Source: an uncultured Acidobacteriota bacterium (GTDB taxonomy: Bacteria > Acidobacteriota > UBA6911 > RPQK01 > JAJDTT01). From it: 64,000 nt of DNA. The translations under genes and the position numbers were made by a program. Shown here piece by piece: positions 35,527-46,354 of the stretch; positions within the stretch are counted from its first letter, which is position 1; each line of letters starts with the position of its first letter. The DNA lies in NCBI GenBank assembly GCA_951812665.1, contig CATOST010000012.1:60868-124867 (forward strand), read 5' to 3'. Below the pieces are notes generated by a model. The model had not been told where the DNA came from and did no database searches. It saw nothing but the letters and a program-made list of their open reading frames with translations.

Positions 35527-37412
35527 TCAAAACGCAAATGCGCCGGTATCAAAAGCGCGGTCACCCGGCCACCAGGGGAGCGTGATATGTGACGGCCGGC
35601 GCCGGTCATGGAAAATGGTGTTGTGCGCGATGGTCCAACTCCGTTCCCGGCCCAGCGGCTCCCCCGTGTTGGGTATTGACGTCGAATCGCGGGAAGTTGC
35701 TGGAGGAGACGTCCACGCGAATCCGGTGTCCCTTCCGGAAGCGGTTGGCCGTGGGGTAGAGGACGATGGTGATGGAGACCACCTCTCCCGGTTCCAGGAG
35801 CCGAGCAGTTCCGCGACCCTCGCGGTATCGGGCCCGGAGGATGCTGTCGCTCAGGTTCAACGCATAGCCCAGAGGGTAGTCCCGGCTCGGAGGATGGACG
35901 TCGATGAGCTTGGCGGTGAAGTCGGTGTCCCGTGCGGAGGAGGCGACCCAGAGCTTGACCTCCACGGGACCCGCGATCTCCAGGTCCTGCTCCAGCGGAG
36001 GGGTCTCCAATACCAGGACATCGGGACGGGAACCCAGGGGCAGATAGGGTGGCGTGCATCCGAAGAATTCCGGGCCCTCGGTCTGGTCGAAACCCCCGGC
36101 CGGAGACACGGCCTCGATCATGGTGGGCGTGGAACCGATTCCGGCCGGACCCCTCGGGCCAAGTCCGAACATAGCTCAAGGAAGAGAAGTTTCCCCCGAT
36201 AGTGGGGACCGGACGCCGCGGATCGTAGGAGTAGCTGGTGGAGGACTCCTTCCGGTCCGAGGGGAGAGTCGACAGGGTCCGGTCCGGATGGAGGTAGTAG
36301 GGCGTGGGCGTCGACTGCGGCAACGGCCAGCCGTCTCCCTCGCGCCAGTGCCCGCCGTGGTCCAGATTGCCCAGGCGTGTCCTGCGTCCGCTGCCGCCGC
36401 CCATGAGGAACCATCGGATGGCCGGCATGCGGGCCGCGCCCGTCTCCCGGCCCTTGAGCCACTGGTCGAACCAGTCCAGATGGAGGCGGTCCAGACTCAC
36501 CAGCGGCGCCTCCGGTCCCAGATCCGCATCGCCGGAGACCTGCTCCTCGGTGGTGTAGGTGCCGTGCACCCAGGGACCCATGACCACCTTCACCGGTCCC
36601 TTCTTGGCCTGCCTCAGGGCCTGGAAGGCCTCCAGCGTGGCGCGGGTGTAGGAGTCGTACCAGCCTCCGATCAGGAGGATGGGGACGTCCGAGTGCTGCT
36701 CCAGGAACTCCTCGATGGCGAACCCGGGTTGTTTCCAGAACTCGTCGTAGTCTCCGTGCCGGACCAACTCCAACGCCCAGCGCTCGTATCCCGGGAGCAA
36801 CGCAAGCTGGCTCTGCCCCCTTCGCAGCGGCAGCCGCCGGAGCCAATGCCGAAAATCGGGACCCGACGACAGCCCCTCCTGCAACCAGGGGCGTGCCCTG
36901 GTTTCGGGGTTCCCGTGGTTGACGGAGTGCCAGAAGGCCCAGGCCAGGAAACGGAGCTCGTAGGCCCCGCCCTGACGAACCGAGCTGGTGTAGGCGTTCC
37001 AGCCGCCCATGACTGGGATCATGCAGGCTAGATGTGGGGGGTCCTGCGTGGCCAGCGTGCTCTGGGTCCAAGCCACGTAAGAGGTCCCGTAGGTCCCCAC
37101 TTTCCCGTCGCACCACGCCTGCCGGGCCGTCCACTCCACGGCGTCGTAGCCGTCGAATGGTTCGTTGACCAGGAAGACCAGCTCTCCCTCGGAGGAATGG
37201 CAGCCCCTGCAGTCCTGGACCACCACGGCATAGCCATGCTCGGCGTAGCGCTCGGCCCGCCGCATCCGCTCCAGGTCCTGCTTCCCGTAGGGGGTCCGTT
37301 CCAGGAGGGCCGGCAAGGGGCCCGAGGCGTCGGCGGGCCGGTAGAGGTCGGTTCCCAGGCGGACTCCGTCCCGCATCGTGACCATGACGTTTCGATCGAT
37401 CCTCAGGGCCAT
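35527..37412 (-). CDS. CocE/NonD family hydrolase (X-Pro dipeptidyl-peptidase type), frameshifted
   Basis: Alpha/beta hydrolase of about 625 residues. The N-terminal half has VMVTMRDGVRLGTDLYRP, the typical CocE start, then QDCRGCHSSEG and a catalytic-serine elbow GTYGTSYVAWTQ. VPILLIGGWYDSY supplies the acid region and MGPWVHG the catalytic His region. The C-terminal jelly-roll (X-Pro dipeptidyl-peptidase C-terminal domain) is visible (VLVLETPPLEQDLEIAGPVE, KGHRIRVDVSSSNFPRFDVN, ending ERSWTIAHNTIFHD). Frame changes occur near 36172 and 35677. These enzymes cleave peptides, esters or beta-lactam-like amides. It lies nine bases downstream of the PLP enzyme gene. Confidence 0.85.
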
Positions 37413-37420
37413 GGGCAATC

Positions 37421-38467
37421 TCAATCCAGGAGCCGGTCCAGTTCCACCATGGGGATGGACCGGGAGCTGACGGCCCGTTCCACCGATCCCAGGTCCTTGA
37501 AACCATGTCCCGTCACGATGCAGACCGCCCGGCTCGCAGACGTCACCGTACCCGCCGATCGGGCTTTCAAGTAACCGGCGTAGGCGGTGGCGCCGGCGGG
37601 CTCGCAGTAGACCCCTCGGCTGAACAGCACCTCCTGAGCCGAAAAGACCTCCTGGTCGCTCACCGACTGTCCGCTGCCGCCCGTCTCCAGGACGGCGTCC
37701 AGAGCCAACTGCGCGTCGATGACGTTGGGAACCTGAAGACCGGAGATGACCGACGTGCACTCCACCTCCACCGCTTGAGACTCTCCCCGGTCCATGGGCC
37801 CGGTGACGGTGGCGCAGCCTCGGGGCTGGACGGCGTGGACCCGGGGCAGGTGGGAGATCCTGCCCTCCCGAAAATAATCGGCGAACCCTCGGGCAATGGC
37901 CGTCAACAGGCCCCCTCCACCGATGGGAACGAAGACGTCGTCGACGTCCCGCAGCTCGTCGGCGATCTCGTAGGCGATGCTCTTGACCCCGTCCATTCCT
38001 TCGGGACTGAAGGTGAAGGCGGAGATCTGAAGCGCGGCACGTCTGGCCGGAGCCTCCTTCTGGAGAAGCTCCATCACGTACCGGCTGGCCGCCGGGTCCA
38101 GCCCGAATCCCCTGACCCGTTTCAGGACCGCCCCGTACGCCAGCATCTGAACCGCCTTCCCCGCCGGCGTGGTCTCCACCAGAAAAATGTGGCAGGGGAT
38201 TCCGGCTCGCGCGCAGTAGGCGGCCAGGGCCGAGCCGGTGTTGCCGGAGGAGGTGGCCAGACAGGAGCTCAGACCCCCTTCCCGCATCCGGGAGACGGCG
38301 CAACTGGCGAATCGATCCTTGTAGGAGCCGGAGGGATTGAGTTGCTCCATTTTCAGGAACGGTCCGTCGTCCAGTTGGACCAGGGGCGTGGCGCCCTCGC
38401 CCAGGGTGAGGACGTGCCGGATGTCGCGAACCGGAAGGTAGCGCTGGTATTTCCACATGGTCTTCAT
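37421..38467 (-). CDS. Threonine synthase-like PLP-dependent enzyme
   Basis: Fold-type II PLP enzyme of 348 residues. LNPSGSYKDRF puts the PLP-binding lysine at K50; SSGNTGSA and the phosphate-binding loop PIGGGGLLTA are present, as in threonine synthase and threonine/serine dehydratases. It resembles the class-II threonine synthase branch but lacks an obvious long N-terminal domain, so a dehydratase or a diaminopropionate-type synthase is possible. ATG 38467 is chosen since the family starts close to it (MWKYQRYLPV). It lies 38 bases after the SSS symporter and nine before the hydrolase gene, a likely operon. Intact. Confidence 0.82.
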   Translation of the reverse strand: MKTMWKYQRYLPVRDIRHVLTLGEGATPLVQLDDGPFLKMEQLNPSGSYKDRFASCAVSRMREGGLSSCLATSSGNTGSALAAYCARAGIPCHIFLVETTPAGKAVQMLAYGAVLKRVRGFGLDPAASRYVMELLQKEAPARRAALQISAFTFSPEGMDGVKSIAYEIADELRDVDDVFVPIGGGGLLTAIARGFADYFREGRISHLPRVHAVQPRGCATVTGPMDRGESQAVEVECTSVISGLQVPNVIDAQLALDAVLETGGSGQSVSDQEVFSAQEVLFSRGVYCEPAGATAYAGYLKARSAGTVTSASRAVCIVTGHGFKDLGSVERAVSSRSIPMVELDRLLD

Positions 38468-38505
38468 GTTGACCGGCGCCGTACCGGGCCGGCGCGGGAT
38501 CGCCG

Positions 38506-40446
38506 TCAAGCTCCCGGCTTTTGCTTGAAAAAGTACCTCCGGACCAGATGGCGGGGCGGCGGTGGCGTCGCCTTGCTGACCGCAATCACCAGGAAGAAGG
38601 AGACCGCCAGGCCCCAGATCACCGGATCGAGTCCCAGGAGCCGGTAGGAGGAGAAACGCCCGTAGGCGAGATAGCCGGCTCCGTAGAGGGACAGGTGAAA
38701 CAGGAAGCCGCCCAACATGCCCGACATGGCTCCCAAAGTGTTGATTCGCGGCCAGTAGAGTCCCAAGATGACGGGGGCCAGGAAACAGGAGGCGAGCCCG
38801 CTCCCAGTGTAGACGATGATGTCCTGCAGGAACTGGGGCGGGTTCACCGCTCCGATCACCGCCGCGAAGCCGACCACGAAGGTAGTGATATAGGTCATCC
38901 TCTTGATGGTGAGCTCGGGTGCCTGAGGGTTGATGTTGCGCTGATAGACGTCCCGGACCAGGGCGGAGGAGATGACCAGCAGGAAGCTGTCCACCGTGGA
39001 CATGACGGCGGCGAAAGGAGCCGCCACCAGTATCCCCGCCATCCAGGGTGCGCCGGCGAAGCTGCTGAGGAAGACGGCGGTCGCCGGCATGATCCGGTCC
39101 GACTCCAACTCCATGCCGGGCAGGAAGATGCGGGCGCAACAGAAGATGATCACCAGCGGAAAGTAGATCAGGGAATAGTAGATGGCCACGGTGAAGATGG
39201 AACGCTTCAAGGTGCCGGAGCCCTTGAAGGCCATCAGGCGGACCATGGTGCTGGGCTGGCCTGTTCCCGAGATGGCCCACATGAAGAAAAAGGAGAAGGC
39301 CAGGCTCAGAGGGAGGAACCCCAGGTCGCTGTAGCGGTCCGGACCAGGTCCGCTCACGTAGACGCCGGGACTATCGGCTCCTGACCGGTAGGGTTCGGTC
39401 GCGATCCGCGTGGCGCTGACGGACGGCGGGGCTGCCGGAAGAGTCCCTGCCGCGAGTTGCTCCCGGATACTCGCCGCTTCTTCCTCCGACGTTATCTCCA
39501 CTGCCTGGATCTCCCGTGCCCGGACGGATCCCCGGGGATCACCACTTCCTGGCTGATTCGCAGGAGGCGCGGCTCGCCTTTCTGATTCGGACGCCGTCAA
39601 CCAGACTCCGAACGGATGATCGTGTCCTCCGAGCTGGGTGCGGACAGCTCCAGGTCGGTGACACCCAAGCGAGGCGGGACCATGCGGCCCAGACGCTGGG
39701 TGGCCGAATCCAGGCCGCCGACGGCAATCAGAGCCAGCGGGAGCATGACGACCACGCCCGTCACCATGACCACGCCCTGCATCACGTCGGTCCAAACGAC
39801 CGCATGAAAGCCGCCGTAGGTGGTGTAGAGGATCACGGCCACGGCGAAAGTCAGCAGGCAGAGCAGATAGCCCGGGTCCACCCCCTCGGTCAAGCTCAGT
39901 CCCTGGGATACTTCGGCAACGCTCAGGACCGAGCTACGGAAGAAAGGGACATCCAAGAGAAGAGTCTTGAGGATCAGCTGCCCGACTTGAACTGGGCGAC
40001 CAGATTCACCGACATGAAAAAGATGATCATGACGGTGCACAACAGTCCGAATCCCGCGCTCTCGAACCGGTCGCGAAGGACGTCGGGGACGGTGATGGCC
40101 CCCGTCCGGCGGGCGATCTGATTGATTCGTTTCCCAACAGGCCCATCCCGCAGATGGGCACCACGATGTAGCTGCCGATCCAGAGCCCCAGGATCCAACC
40201 GTGCGTGTAGATCTTGGAGGGGAAGCCGGTGAAGCTGCCTCCGGACGCGCTGGTGGCGGCGAAGGTGAGGGCGAAGGCCCAGACCCCCAGACTCCGGCTC
40301 CCCAGGAAGTACTCGGAGAGGAAGCTCTTGGTCTTGCGCAACCGGTTGGACATCCAGGCCAGGAACAGGACGCCCAGGGTGTAGATGAGGAAGGTGACCA
40401 GGGCCGCGTTCGATCCGTAGGAGGGGGAGGGCACCAGGTCGGTCAA
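38506..40446 (-). CDS. Sodium:solute symporter, PanF/PutP-like (frameshifted)
   Basis: Inner-membrane Na+-coupled transporter of about 645 residues with many helices. Parts in order: LVTFLIYTLGVLFLAWMSNR, then TKSFLSEYFLGSRSLG, TFAATSASGGSFTGFPSKIY (the first SSS helix pair), ILYTTYGGFHAVVWTDVMQG (the SSS signature), and the C-terminal helices (DSFLLVISSALVRDVYQR). A hydrophilic insert with ITSEEEAASIREQLAA lies between helices near 39480. Frame changes occur near 40130, 39985 and 39600. The start TTG at 40446 overlaps the upstream stop (TTGA). Together with the YhdT-like partner it resembles the pantothenate permease pair, but the ligand is unknown. Confidence 0.8.
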
Positions 40447-40784
40447 GATGCCGCCTCGGTCCGAATTCGCCCGGTCATGCCCTCAGCCTCGGCCCGCTCC
40501 TCCCCCAGGTCGTCTTCGACAAAGTAGAAGAAGCAGAACCAGGCCGTGAACAGGTCCGCGGCGATCCAGGGGATGAGGATGCCCCAGAAGAGCCAGGTGG
40601 GAACGCCGAGCGTGGTTTCGACCTCTCCCGGCGGCAAACCGTAGCCGTTCAGATAGCAGTAGGGGACGGCCCACACCAGGCCCAGCGCCCACGCGCCGGC
40701 GATGAGGATGGCCTCCCGCCGGGAGTGGAGAAATACCGGGTCGTAGCGGTCTTCGGGCGTGGATCGAGTGTCCGCCGTGTCCAT
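40443..40784 (-). CDS. YhdT-like DUF997 small membrane protein
   Basis: A 113-residue membrane protein with two hydrophobic helices (AILIAGAWALGLVWAVPYCYL and LFWGILIPWIAADLFTAWFC) and the conserved REA-start of DUF997. In Enterobacteria the homologue YhdT is encoded next to the pantothenate symporter PanF. Here it precedes an SSS symporter with a four-base overlap, the same pairing, which supports a functional link. Both termini are charged and cytoplasmic-looking. Intact. Confidence 0.8.
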   Translation of the reverse strand: MDTADTRSTPEDRYDPVFLHSRREAILIAGAWALGLVWAVPYCYLNGYGLPPGEVETTLGVPTWLFWGILIPWIAADLFTAWFCFFYFVEDDLGEERAEAEGMTGRIRTEAAS

Positions 40785-40834
40785 ATGAGGAGTGAAGCCT
40801 ACTAATCCGTGGGAGCAAGGGCAAGATCAGGAGC

Positions 40835-40880
40835 GGCGGCTGTCTTGCCGCCGATTGGGAGCGGCGGCTTTCTTGCCGCC
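40835..40880. repeat. Two hairpin repeats, 28-base spacing
   Basis: GGCGGCTGTCTTGCCGCC (40835-40852) and GGCGGCTTTCTTGCCGCC (40863-40880) lie between divergent genes. Start-to-start distance is 28 bases, as in the four-unit array at 9311-9422. Confidence 0.85.
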
Positions 40881-40986
40881 GATCTCCAGTGCTGCAATAA
40901 AGCGACGAGCAACAGGACGCGTCAGGGAGTGGGCGACCGGAAAGTCGTCTCTCAGCCGCCGAACTCCGAAGCGTGTCCAGGCGAAA

Positions 40987-41895
40987 ATGTTTGTTAAACT
41001 GAAATACCCATGGCTCGACGAAAACCGGAACTTCGAGGTTTCCACCGGAAGCACAAACGGACGAGCTTCGCCTGCCCAGATGGCGATCGGCGCCATCCTG
41101 ATATTGGCTCTGATGGCCGGCATCTTCATCTACCGGGGTTGTAATCAGTTGAACGCCTTGGAACGGAAGACCGCCGAGGCGAACGAGACTTTGCAGGCGG
41201 TGCTCCAGCGGCTGGAGCAGGTGGAGAAGAGGACTGGCCAGGCCCTCGACCGGGCCCAGGAGGCGAAGCTTATTGCCCTGGAGGCGGCCCGGGGAAAGGA
41301 CGCGGCCGACTCGGCCCGGCGCAAAGCGGAACGAGACCGGGCTGAAGCTCGGCGGCAGGCGGAAGCCGCCAAGAAAGAAGCTCACGTCGCCCAAGAGGAT
41401 GCCCGCGCCGCCCGGGAAGAGTCAGAGCGGATTCGCGCGGAACGGGAACGGGAGCTGAATCGCCTGCATGAAGTCTTGAGCGGTATCGTCGAAACCCGCC
41501 GGACGGCGTTGGGCGTCGTGATGAACCTGGGCAGCGATGCTGTCGAGTTCGACTTCGACAAGGCGACGCTACGTCCCGAGAACCGGGAACTGCTCAGCCG
41601 GATCGCCGGTGTTCTCCTGACCTCCACGGGATACCGGGTCCAGATCCACGGGCACACCGACGACATCGGTAGCGGCGAATACAACCAGAGGCTCTCCGAG
41701 CGTAGAGCCGATGCGGTGCGGAACTACTTGGTGGACGCCGGCATCGATCCCGGCATCGTCAGCACGAAGGGCCACGGCAAGGCCAACCCGCTGTTGCCGG
41801 GGACCACACCCAAGGCCCGGGCCAAGAACCGGCGGGTCGAAATCGGGATTATCGACACCACCATCAACTACGGGCAGGTCGTCGCCGACCCCTGA
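40987..41895 (+). CDS. OmpA-family peptidoglycan-binding protein with coiled coil
   Basis: A 302-residue envelope protein. A short cytoplasmic N-terminus (KLKYPWLDENRNFEVSTG) leads to one membrane helix (MAIGAILILALMAGIFIY). A coiled coil follows, about residues 60-170, rich in AEARRQAEAAKKEA-type heptads. The OmpA C-terminal domain is clear: VEFDFDKATLRPENRELL, HGHTDDIGSGEYNQRLSERR, NPLLPGTTPKARAKNRRVEI. It probably spans from inner membrane to cell wall. ATG 40987 is chosen since the conserved start is there, though the upstream purine tract is weak; the frame is open further upstream. Intact and single. Confidence 0.85.
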   Translation: MFVKLKYPWLDENRNFEVSTGSTNGRASPAQMAIGAILILALMAGIFIYRGCNQLNALERKTAEANETLQAVLQRLEQVEKRTGQALDRAQEAKLIALEAARGKDAADSARRKAERDRAEARRQAEAAKKEAHVAQEDARAAREESERIRAERERELNRLHEVLSGIVETRRTALGVVMNLGSDAVEFDFDKATLRPENRELLSRIAGVLLTSTGYRVQIHGHTDDIGSGEYNQRLSERRADAVRNYLVDAGIDPGIVSTKGHGKANPLLPGTTPKARAKNRRVEIGIIDTTINYGQVVADP

Positions 41896-41964
41896 GACGG
41901 CCCGGTCGAGCCAGCGGCGGGGCCAATCCTGTGGGATGCGGCGTGGTTCGCGCCTCCTCCCGAA

Positions 41965-42423
41965 TCACTCGACCTCGAAAATGGCCTCCACCTCGACCGG
42001 AATGTTGCCGGGGAGGGATCCCATCCCCACGGCGCTGCGTGCGCCTTTACCCGGGTCGCCGAAGACCTCCATCATCAGTTCGCTGAATCCGTTGATGACC
42101 TGGGGCTGCTCCCCGAAATCAGGCGTCGCGTTGACCATCCCCAGTACCTTCACGACTCGGACCACGCGATCCAGGGACCCCAGTGTGTTCCGGACCGTGC
42201 TGAGGATGCACAGTCCGGTGACCCGCGCCGCCTCTTTGCCTTCCTCGGCGGTCAGTTCGACGCCTACCTTTCCGGTGATCTGGGTTCCGTCGGCCCGGTT
42301 GGGACCGTGACCGGAGACGAACAACAGATTTCCGACCTGGACCGCCGGCCGATAGATGGCCACCGGCTGGGGTGCGTCCGGAAGCTGGATGTTCAATTCT
42401 TCAAGTCGTTGTTCAGCTGTCAT
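41965..42423 (-). CDS. RidA family protein
   Basis: A 152-residue cytoplasmic protein of the Rid/YjgF family, trimeric enamine/imine deaminases that clear reactive intermediates of PLP enzymes. GNLLFVSGHGP, NTLGSLDRVVRVVKVLG, and the C-terminal GSLPGNIPVEVEAIFEVE block are family hallmarks. AAGGAG lies just ahead of ATG 42423, which fixes the start. It is divergent from tyrosyl-tRNA synthetase; the 373 bases between (42424-42796) contain no feature I can support beyond start signals. Some members lack the deaminase Arg and act on other substrates. Confidence 0.85.
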   Translation of the reverse strand: MTAEQRLEELNIQLPDAPQPVAIYRPAVQVGNLLFVSGHGPNRADGTQITGKVGVELTAEEGKEAARVTGLCILSTVRNTLGSLDRVVRVVKVLGMVNATPDFGEQPQVINGFSELMMEVFGDPGKGARSAVGMGSLPGNIPVEVEAIFEVE

Positions 42424-42796
42424 TGAATGCTCCTTGGAATTCGTGCGCGGCCGGGCGGCAGTCACATTCTGCCCCGGCAGTTGGGGACCTCCACGCCGAT
42501 GGGAACCCACCCGGGAAGCTCGGTCAGGATAACGCGCGGCGGGAGAGTGTTTCAACCTGAGGTATTCTTCCGCCTCCCGACGACTTGGCGTCTTTTCTCC
42601 ACACTTTTTTCTTTCCTCTTTGCTCTTTCTTTGTCCCCTGTCCGCTCTTGACTTGAACCGGGGCCTGGGTCAATCTTCCGCAGGAGGGACCGAATATCGA
42701 ATTCCGGCCGTGTGCGGTGCACCATGGACCGTGTTCGCCCGGCGTTGTCCGAAACGGCGCGCACGCCCTGAACTGGATGATCGACGCGGCCAGACC

Positions 42797-44086
42797 ATGA
42801 CCTCTTCCTTCCGTTCCGGAACCGAACTGCCGCCGTTCCTCGCCGACCTCGAGTCCCGAGGCCTCGTCTCACAGAAGACCGTCGAGCTGACCGATCCGGT
42901 TCTATCCAGATCGCTGCCACCCCTGTACGTCGGTTACGATCCAGTGCCGGCAGTCTGCACGCGGGCAGGCCTCATTCCGCTCCTGGGGATGGACCGCTAC
43001 AAGCGCCGAGGCGGTCAGATCATCGTGTTGCTGGGGGGGGCTACGGGCCTCATCGGCGACCCATCGGGCAAGGACCGGGAGCGCACGCTGGAGACCCATG
43101 AGGTGATCGACCGGCGCATCGGCGCGTTTGAAGCGCCAGGTCTCGGAGTTTTTCGGCCGAACCGAAGGGCCGGAGCCAGCTTCGTCAACAACGCCGACTG
43201 GTACCGGGACATGCACGTCATCGCCTTTCTGCGCGACGTGGGCAAGAACTTCTCGGTCAATCAGATGCTGACCCGCGACTCGGTGCGCACCCGGATCCAG
43301 AACCGGGAGCAGGGGATCTCCTTCACCGAATTCTCCTACCAGCTCCTGCAGTCCTACGATTTTCTGCACCTGTACCGGGAATATGGCTGCCGGATCCAGA
43401 TGGGAGCCTCGGATCAGTGGGGGAATATCGTTTCCGGCGGTCGACCTGGTGCGGCGTGCCGCGGGAGCGACGGTCTATGGCTCACCTTTCCGCTGTTGAC
43501 CAACTCGGAGGGGAAGAAATACGGCAAGTCGGAGAAGGGTGCGGTCTGGCTCGACCCGGAGCTGACGAGTCCCTACGAGTTCTACCAGTTCTGGCTGAAC
43601 TCCGCGGACGTCGACGTGGGTCGTTTCCTGCGCTGGCTGACCGATCTGTCCAGCGCAGAGATCGAGTCGTTGGCGGCGGCTCCACCGCATGAGCGGCGGC
43701 CTCAAAAGGCGCTGGCCACGGCGCTGACCGTCCGGGTGCATGGGGTCCGCGACGCCGAGACCGCGCGGCAGGCCAGCCGGGTCATCTTCTCCGGAAAGGC
43801 GGCCGACATGGACACCGCCGTCGCCGACATGGTGGCTCGATCCGTGCCCACCCTGACGGCCAATCCTGACCTCTCCTGCCCGGTCGCCGACGCCATGGTC
43901 CGGATCGGAGCGGCCCCGTCCAAGGGGGGCGCGAGGGCGGCTGGTGAAGCAGAACGCCGTCTCCGTGAACGGGACCCGGGTTTCCGATGCCAACGAGGAC
44001 CTGCTCCGGCACCGTGCCGGCGCCGGTGTGTGGTCGTCCTTTCGGTCGGCAAGTCCAAGCGATACCTGGTTCGTTTTTCTCAATAG
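42797..44086 (+). CDS. tyrS: Tyrosyl-tRNA synthetase (frameshifted)
   Basis: Class I aminoacyl-tRNA synthetase charging tRNA-Tyr, about 430 residues, the usual length. MTSSFRSGTELPPFLADL starts at ATG 42797. The HIGH-type motif is visible only in another frame near 42937-42968 (DPSAGSLHAG), bracketed by two compensating indels. LGGATGLIGDPSGK, FVNNADWY and YQLLQSYDFLHLY are in the main frame. A second pair of compensating shifts spans 43437-43482 (GVDLVRRAAGATVYGLTF). The KMSKS-like loop is KYGKSEKGAVWLDPE. The C-terminal S4-type domain (RRLVKQNAVSVNGTRVSD, then VGKSKRYLVRF) needs two more shifts, the first in a G-run at 43935. An essential gene would not survive this, so sequence errors are likely. 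Confidence 0.88.
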   Translation: MTSSFRSGTELPPFLADLESRGLVSQKTVELTDPVLSRSLPPLYVGYDPVPAVCTRAGLIPLLGMDRYKRRGGQIIVLLGGATGLIGDPSGKDRERTLETHEVIDRRIGAFEAPGLGVFRPNRRAGASFVNNADWYRDMHVIAFLRDVGKNFSVNQMLTRDSVRTRIQNREQGISFTEFSYQLLQSYDFLHLYREYGCRIQMGASDQWGNIVSGGRPGAACRGSDGLWLTFPLLTNSEGKKYGKSEKGAVWLDPELTSPYEFYQFWLNSADVDVGRFLRWLTDLSSAEIESLAAAPPHERRPQKALATALTVRVHGVRDAETARQASRVIFSGKAADMDTAVADMVARSVPTLTANPDLSCPVADAMVRIGAAPSKGGARAAGEAERRLRERDPGFRCQRGPAPAPCRRRCVVVLSVGKSKRYLVRFSQ

Positions 44087-44171
44087 CCTCATCCCGCCCC
44101 GGGGGCGCACCTCCGGCGCGGACCTGGCCTCTCCTCTCGAAGAAGATTGGGACGTTGCGCGTTAGGCAGCC

Positions 44172-44582
44172 ATGGCCGTCCTTCTGGTGGATACCTGCGC
44201 GGTGATCCGGATCGCAAATGGGGACCGTTTGCGAGAACCGGCCGCAAGCGTCTTGCGTGGGGCAGAGGTGGAGCGTCTTGTCGTATCCCCGATCAGCGCA
44301 ATGGGAAATCGCCACGCTCGTGGCCAACGGAATAATGGCGCTCTCGATCAGTCCCGATATCTGGTTCCAACGCTTCTGCGAGCTGCCTGGAGTTGCGTTG
44401 GCGGAGATGGCCGCCTGCGGTGCTGGTCGCCTCGGCCAGCTTACCTGGAGCGCCGCCCGGTGATCCTGCCGACCGCATTCTCGTAGCGACGGCGCGGGGC
44501 GTTCGGGTACACGCTGGTGACTCGCGACCGGAAACTGCTCGAGTACGGACGCCACGGACATGTGCAGGTCCTGGGATGCTAG
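44172..44582 (+). pseudogene. VapC-type PIN-domain toxin remnant (three frameshifts)
   Basis: The frame from ATG 44172 starts MAVLLVDTCAVIRIANGD, a PIN-domain start with the first catalytic Asp. After a shift near 44300 it continues EIATLVANGIMALSISPDIW with the acidic Glu, a second shift near 44410 leads to DPADRILVATAR, and a third near 44497 to FGYTLVTRDRKLLEYGRHGH and the end at 44582. Joined, the pieces give a typical VapC of about 137 residues with all four acidic positions, so the shifts may be sequence errors. Just upstream a short frame after the synthetase (ending GADLASPLEEDWDVAR at 44165) may be the tail of an antitoxin, but I cannot confirm it. Confidence 0.7.
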
Positions 44583-44860
44583 GAGCCTGCGCCGCAGAAA
44601 TTGATCTACTGCGAAAGCGGTAGAATCGGTCCATATTTCCTCGATTTCTCGGCGAATAGAACAACTATGCACCTCAAAATCGAGAAAATCTGGCCTCGAT
44701 TCCCCACTTTCCTCGCTACGATCATTTCTACCGCGCAGACTCCTAGGCGCTGAGGTCACCGGTAATAAACCGTGACGACTTTTCCACGCACTGACGTTCG
44801 CGCCCGTCTCGCTACTCCACGGGAAACGACAACCACACACTCCTGCAAAACCTGCTTCAA

Positions 44861-44890
44861 TTGCGAGGCAGAGTCGGAAGGCGGTAGAAT
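44861..44890 (+). promoter_or_regulatory. Possible promoter of the GH109-like gene
   Basis: TTGCGA (44861-44866), 18-base spacer, TAGAAT (44885-44890), 59 bases upstream of the start. A similar GCGGTAGAAT stretch occurs at about 44617. The rest of 44583-44949 shows no gene. Confidence 0.4.
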
Positions 44891-44949
44891 TTCGCTCCCT
44901 GGTGGCTTCCGGGGGCAGTTGGCCCTCGGACGGGGGATTGGAGGACACC

Positions 44950-46291
<1,342 letters not shown>

Positions 46292-46354
46292 TTAGAGAAC
46301 CTCTCCCCCGGCTCGCGGTCGCCCGACTCAAACTCGAAAGAGGTTCCTGAACCC

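Noticed and set aside
42424..42796. T-box or other riboswitch ahead of tyrosyl-tRNA synthetase
   Set aside because: No T-box sequence, specifier hairpin or terminator with T-run is visible in the 373-base gap.
43437..43482. Novel insertion sequence in tyrosyl-tRNA synthetase
   Set aside because: The odd stretch becomes normal synthetase sequence in the adjacent frame, so it is a pair of compensating indels and not new protein.
43987..44165. Antitoxin gene between the synthetase and the VapC remnant
   Set aside because: Only the last about 20 residues in that frame look protein-like (ending EEDWDVAR), and the upstream part belongs to the synthetase in other frames. Too little to call a gene.
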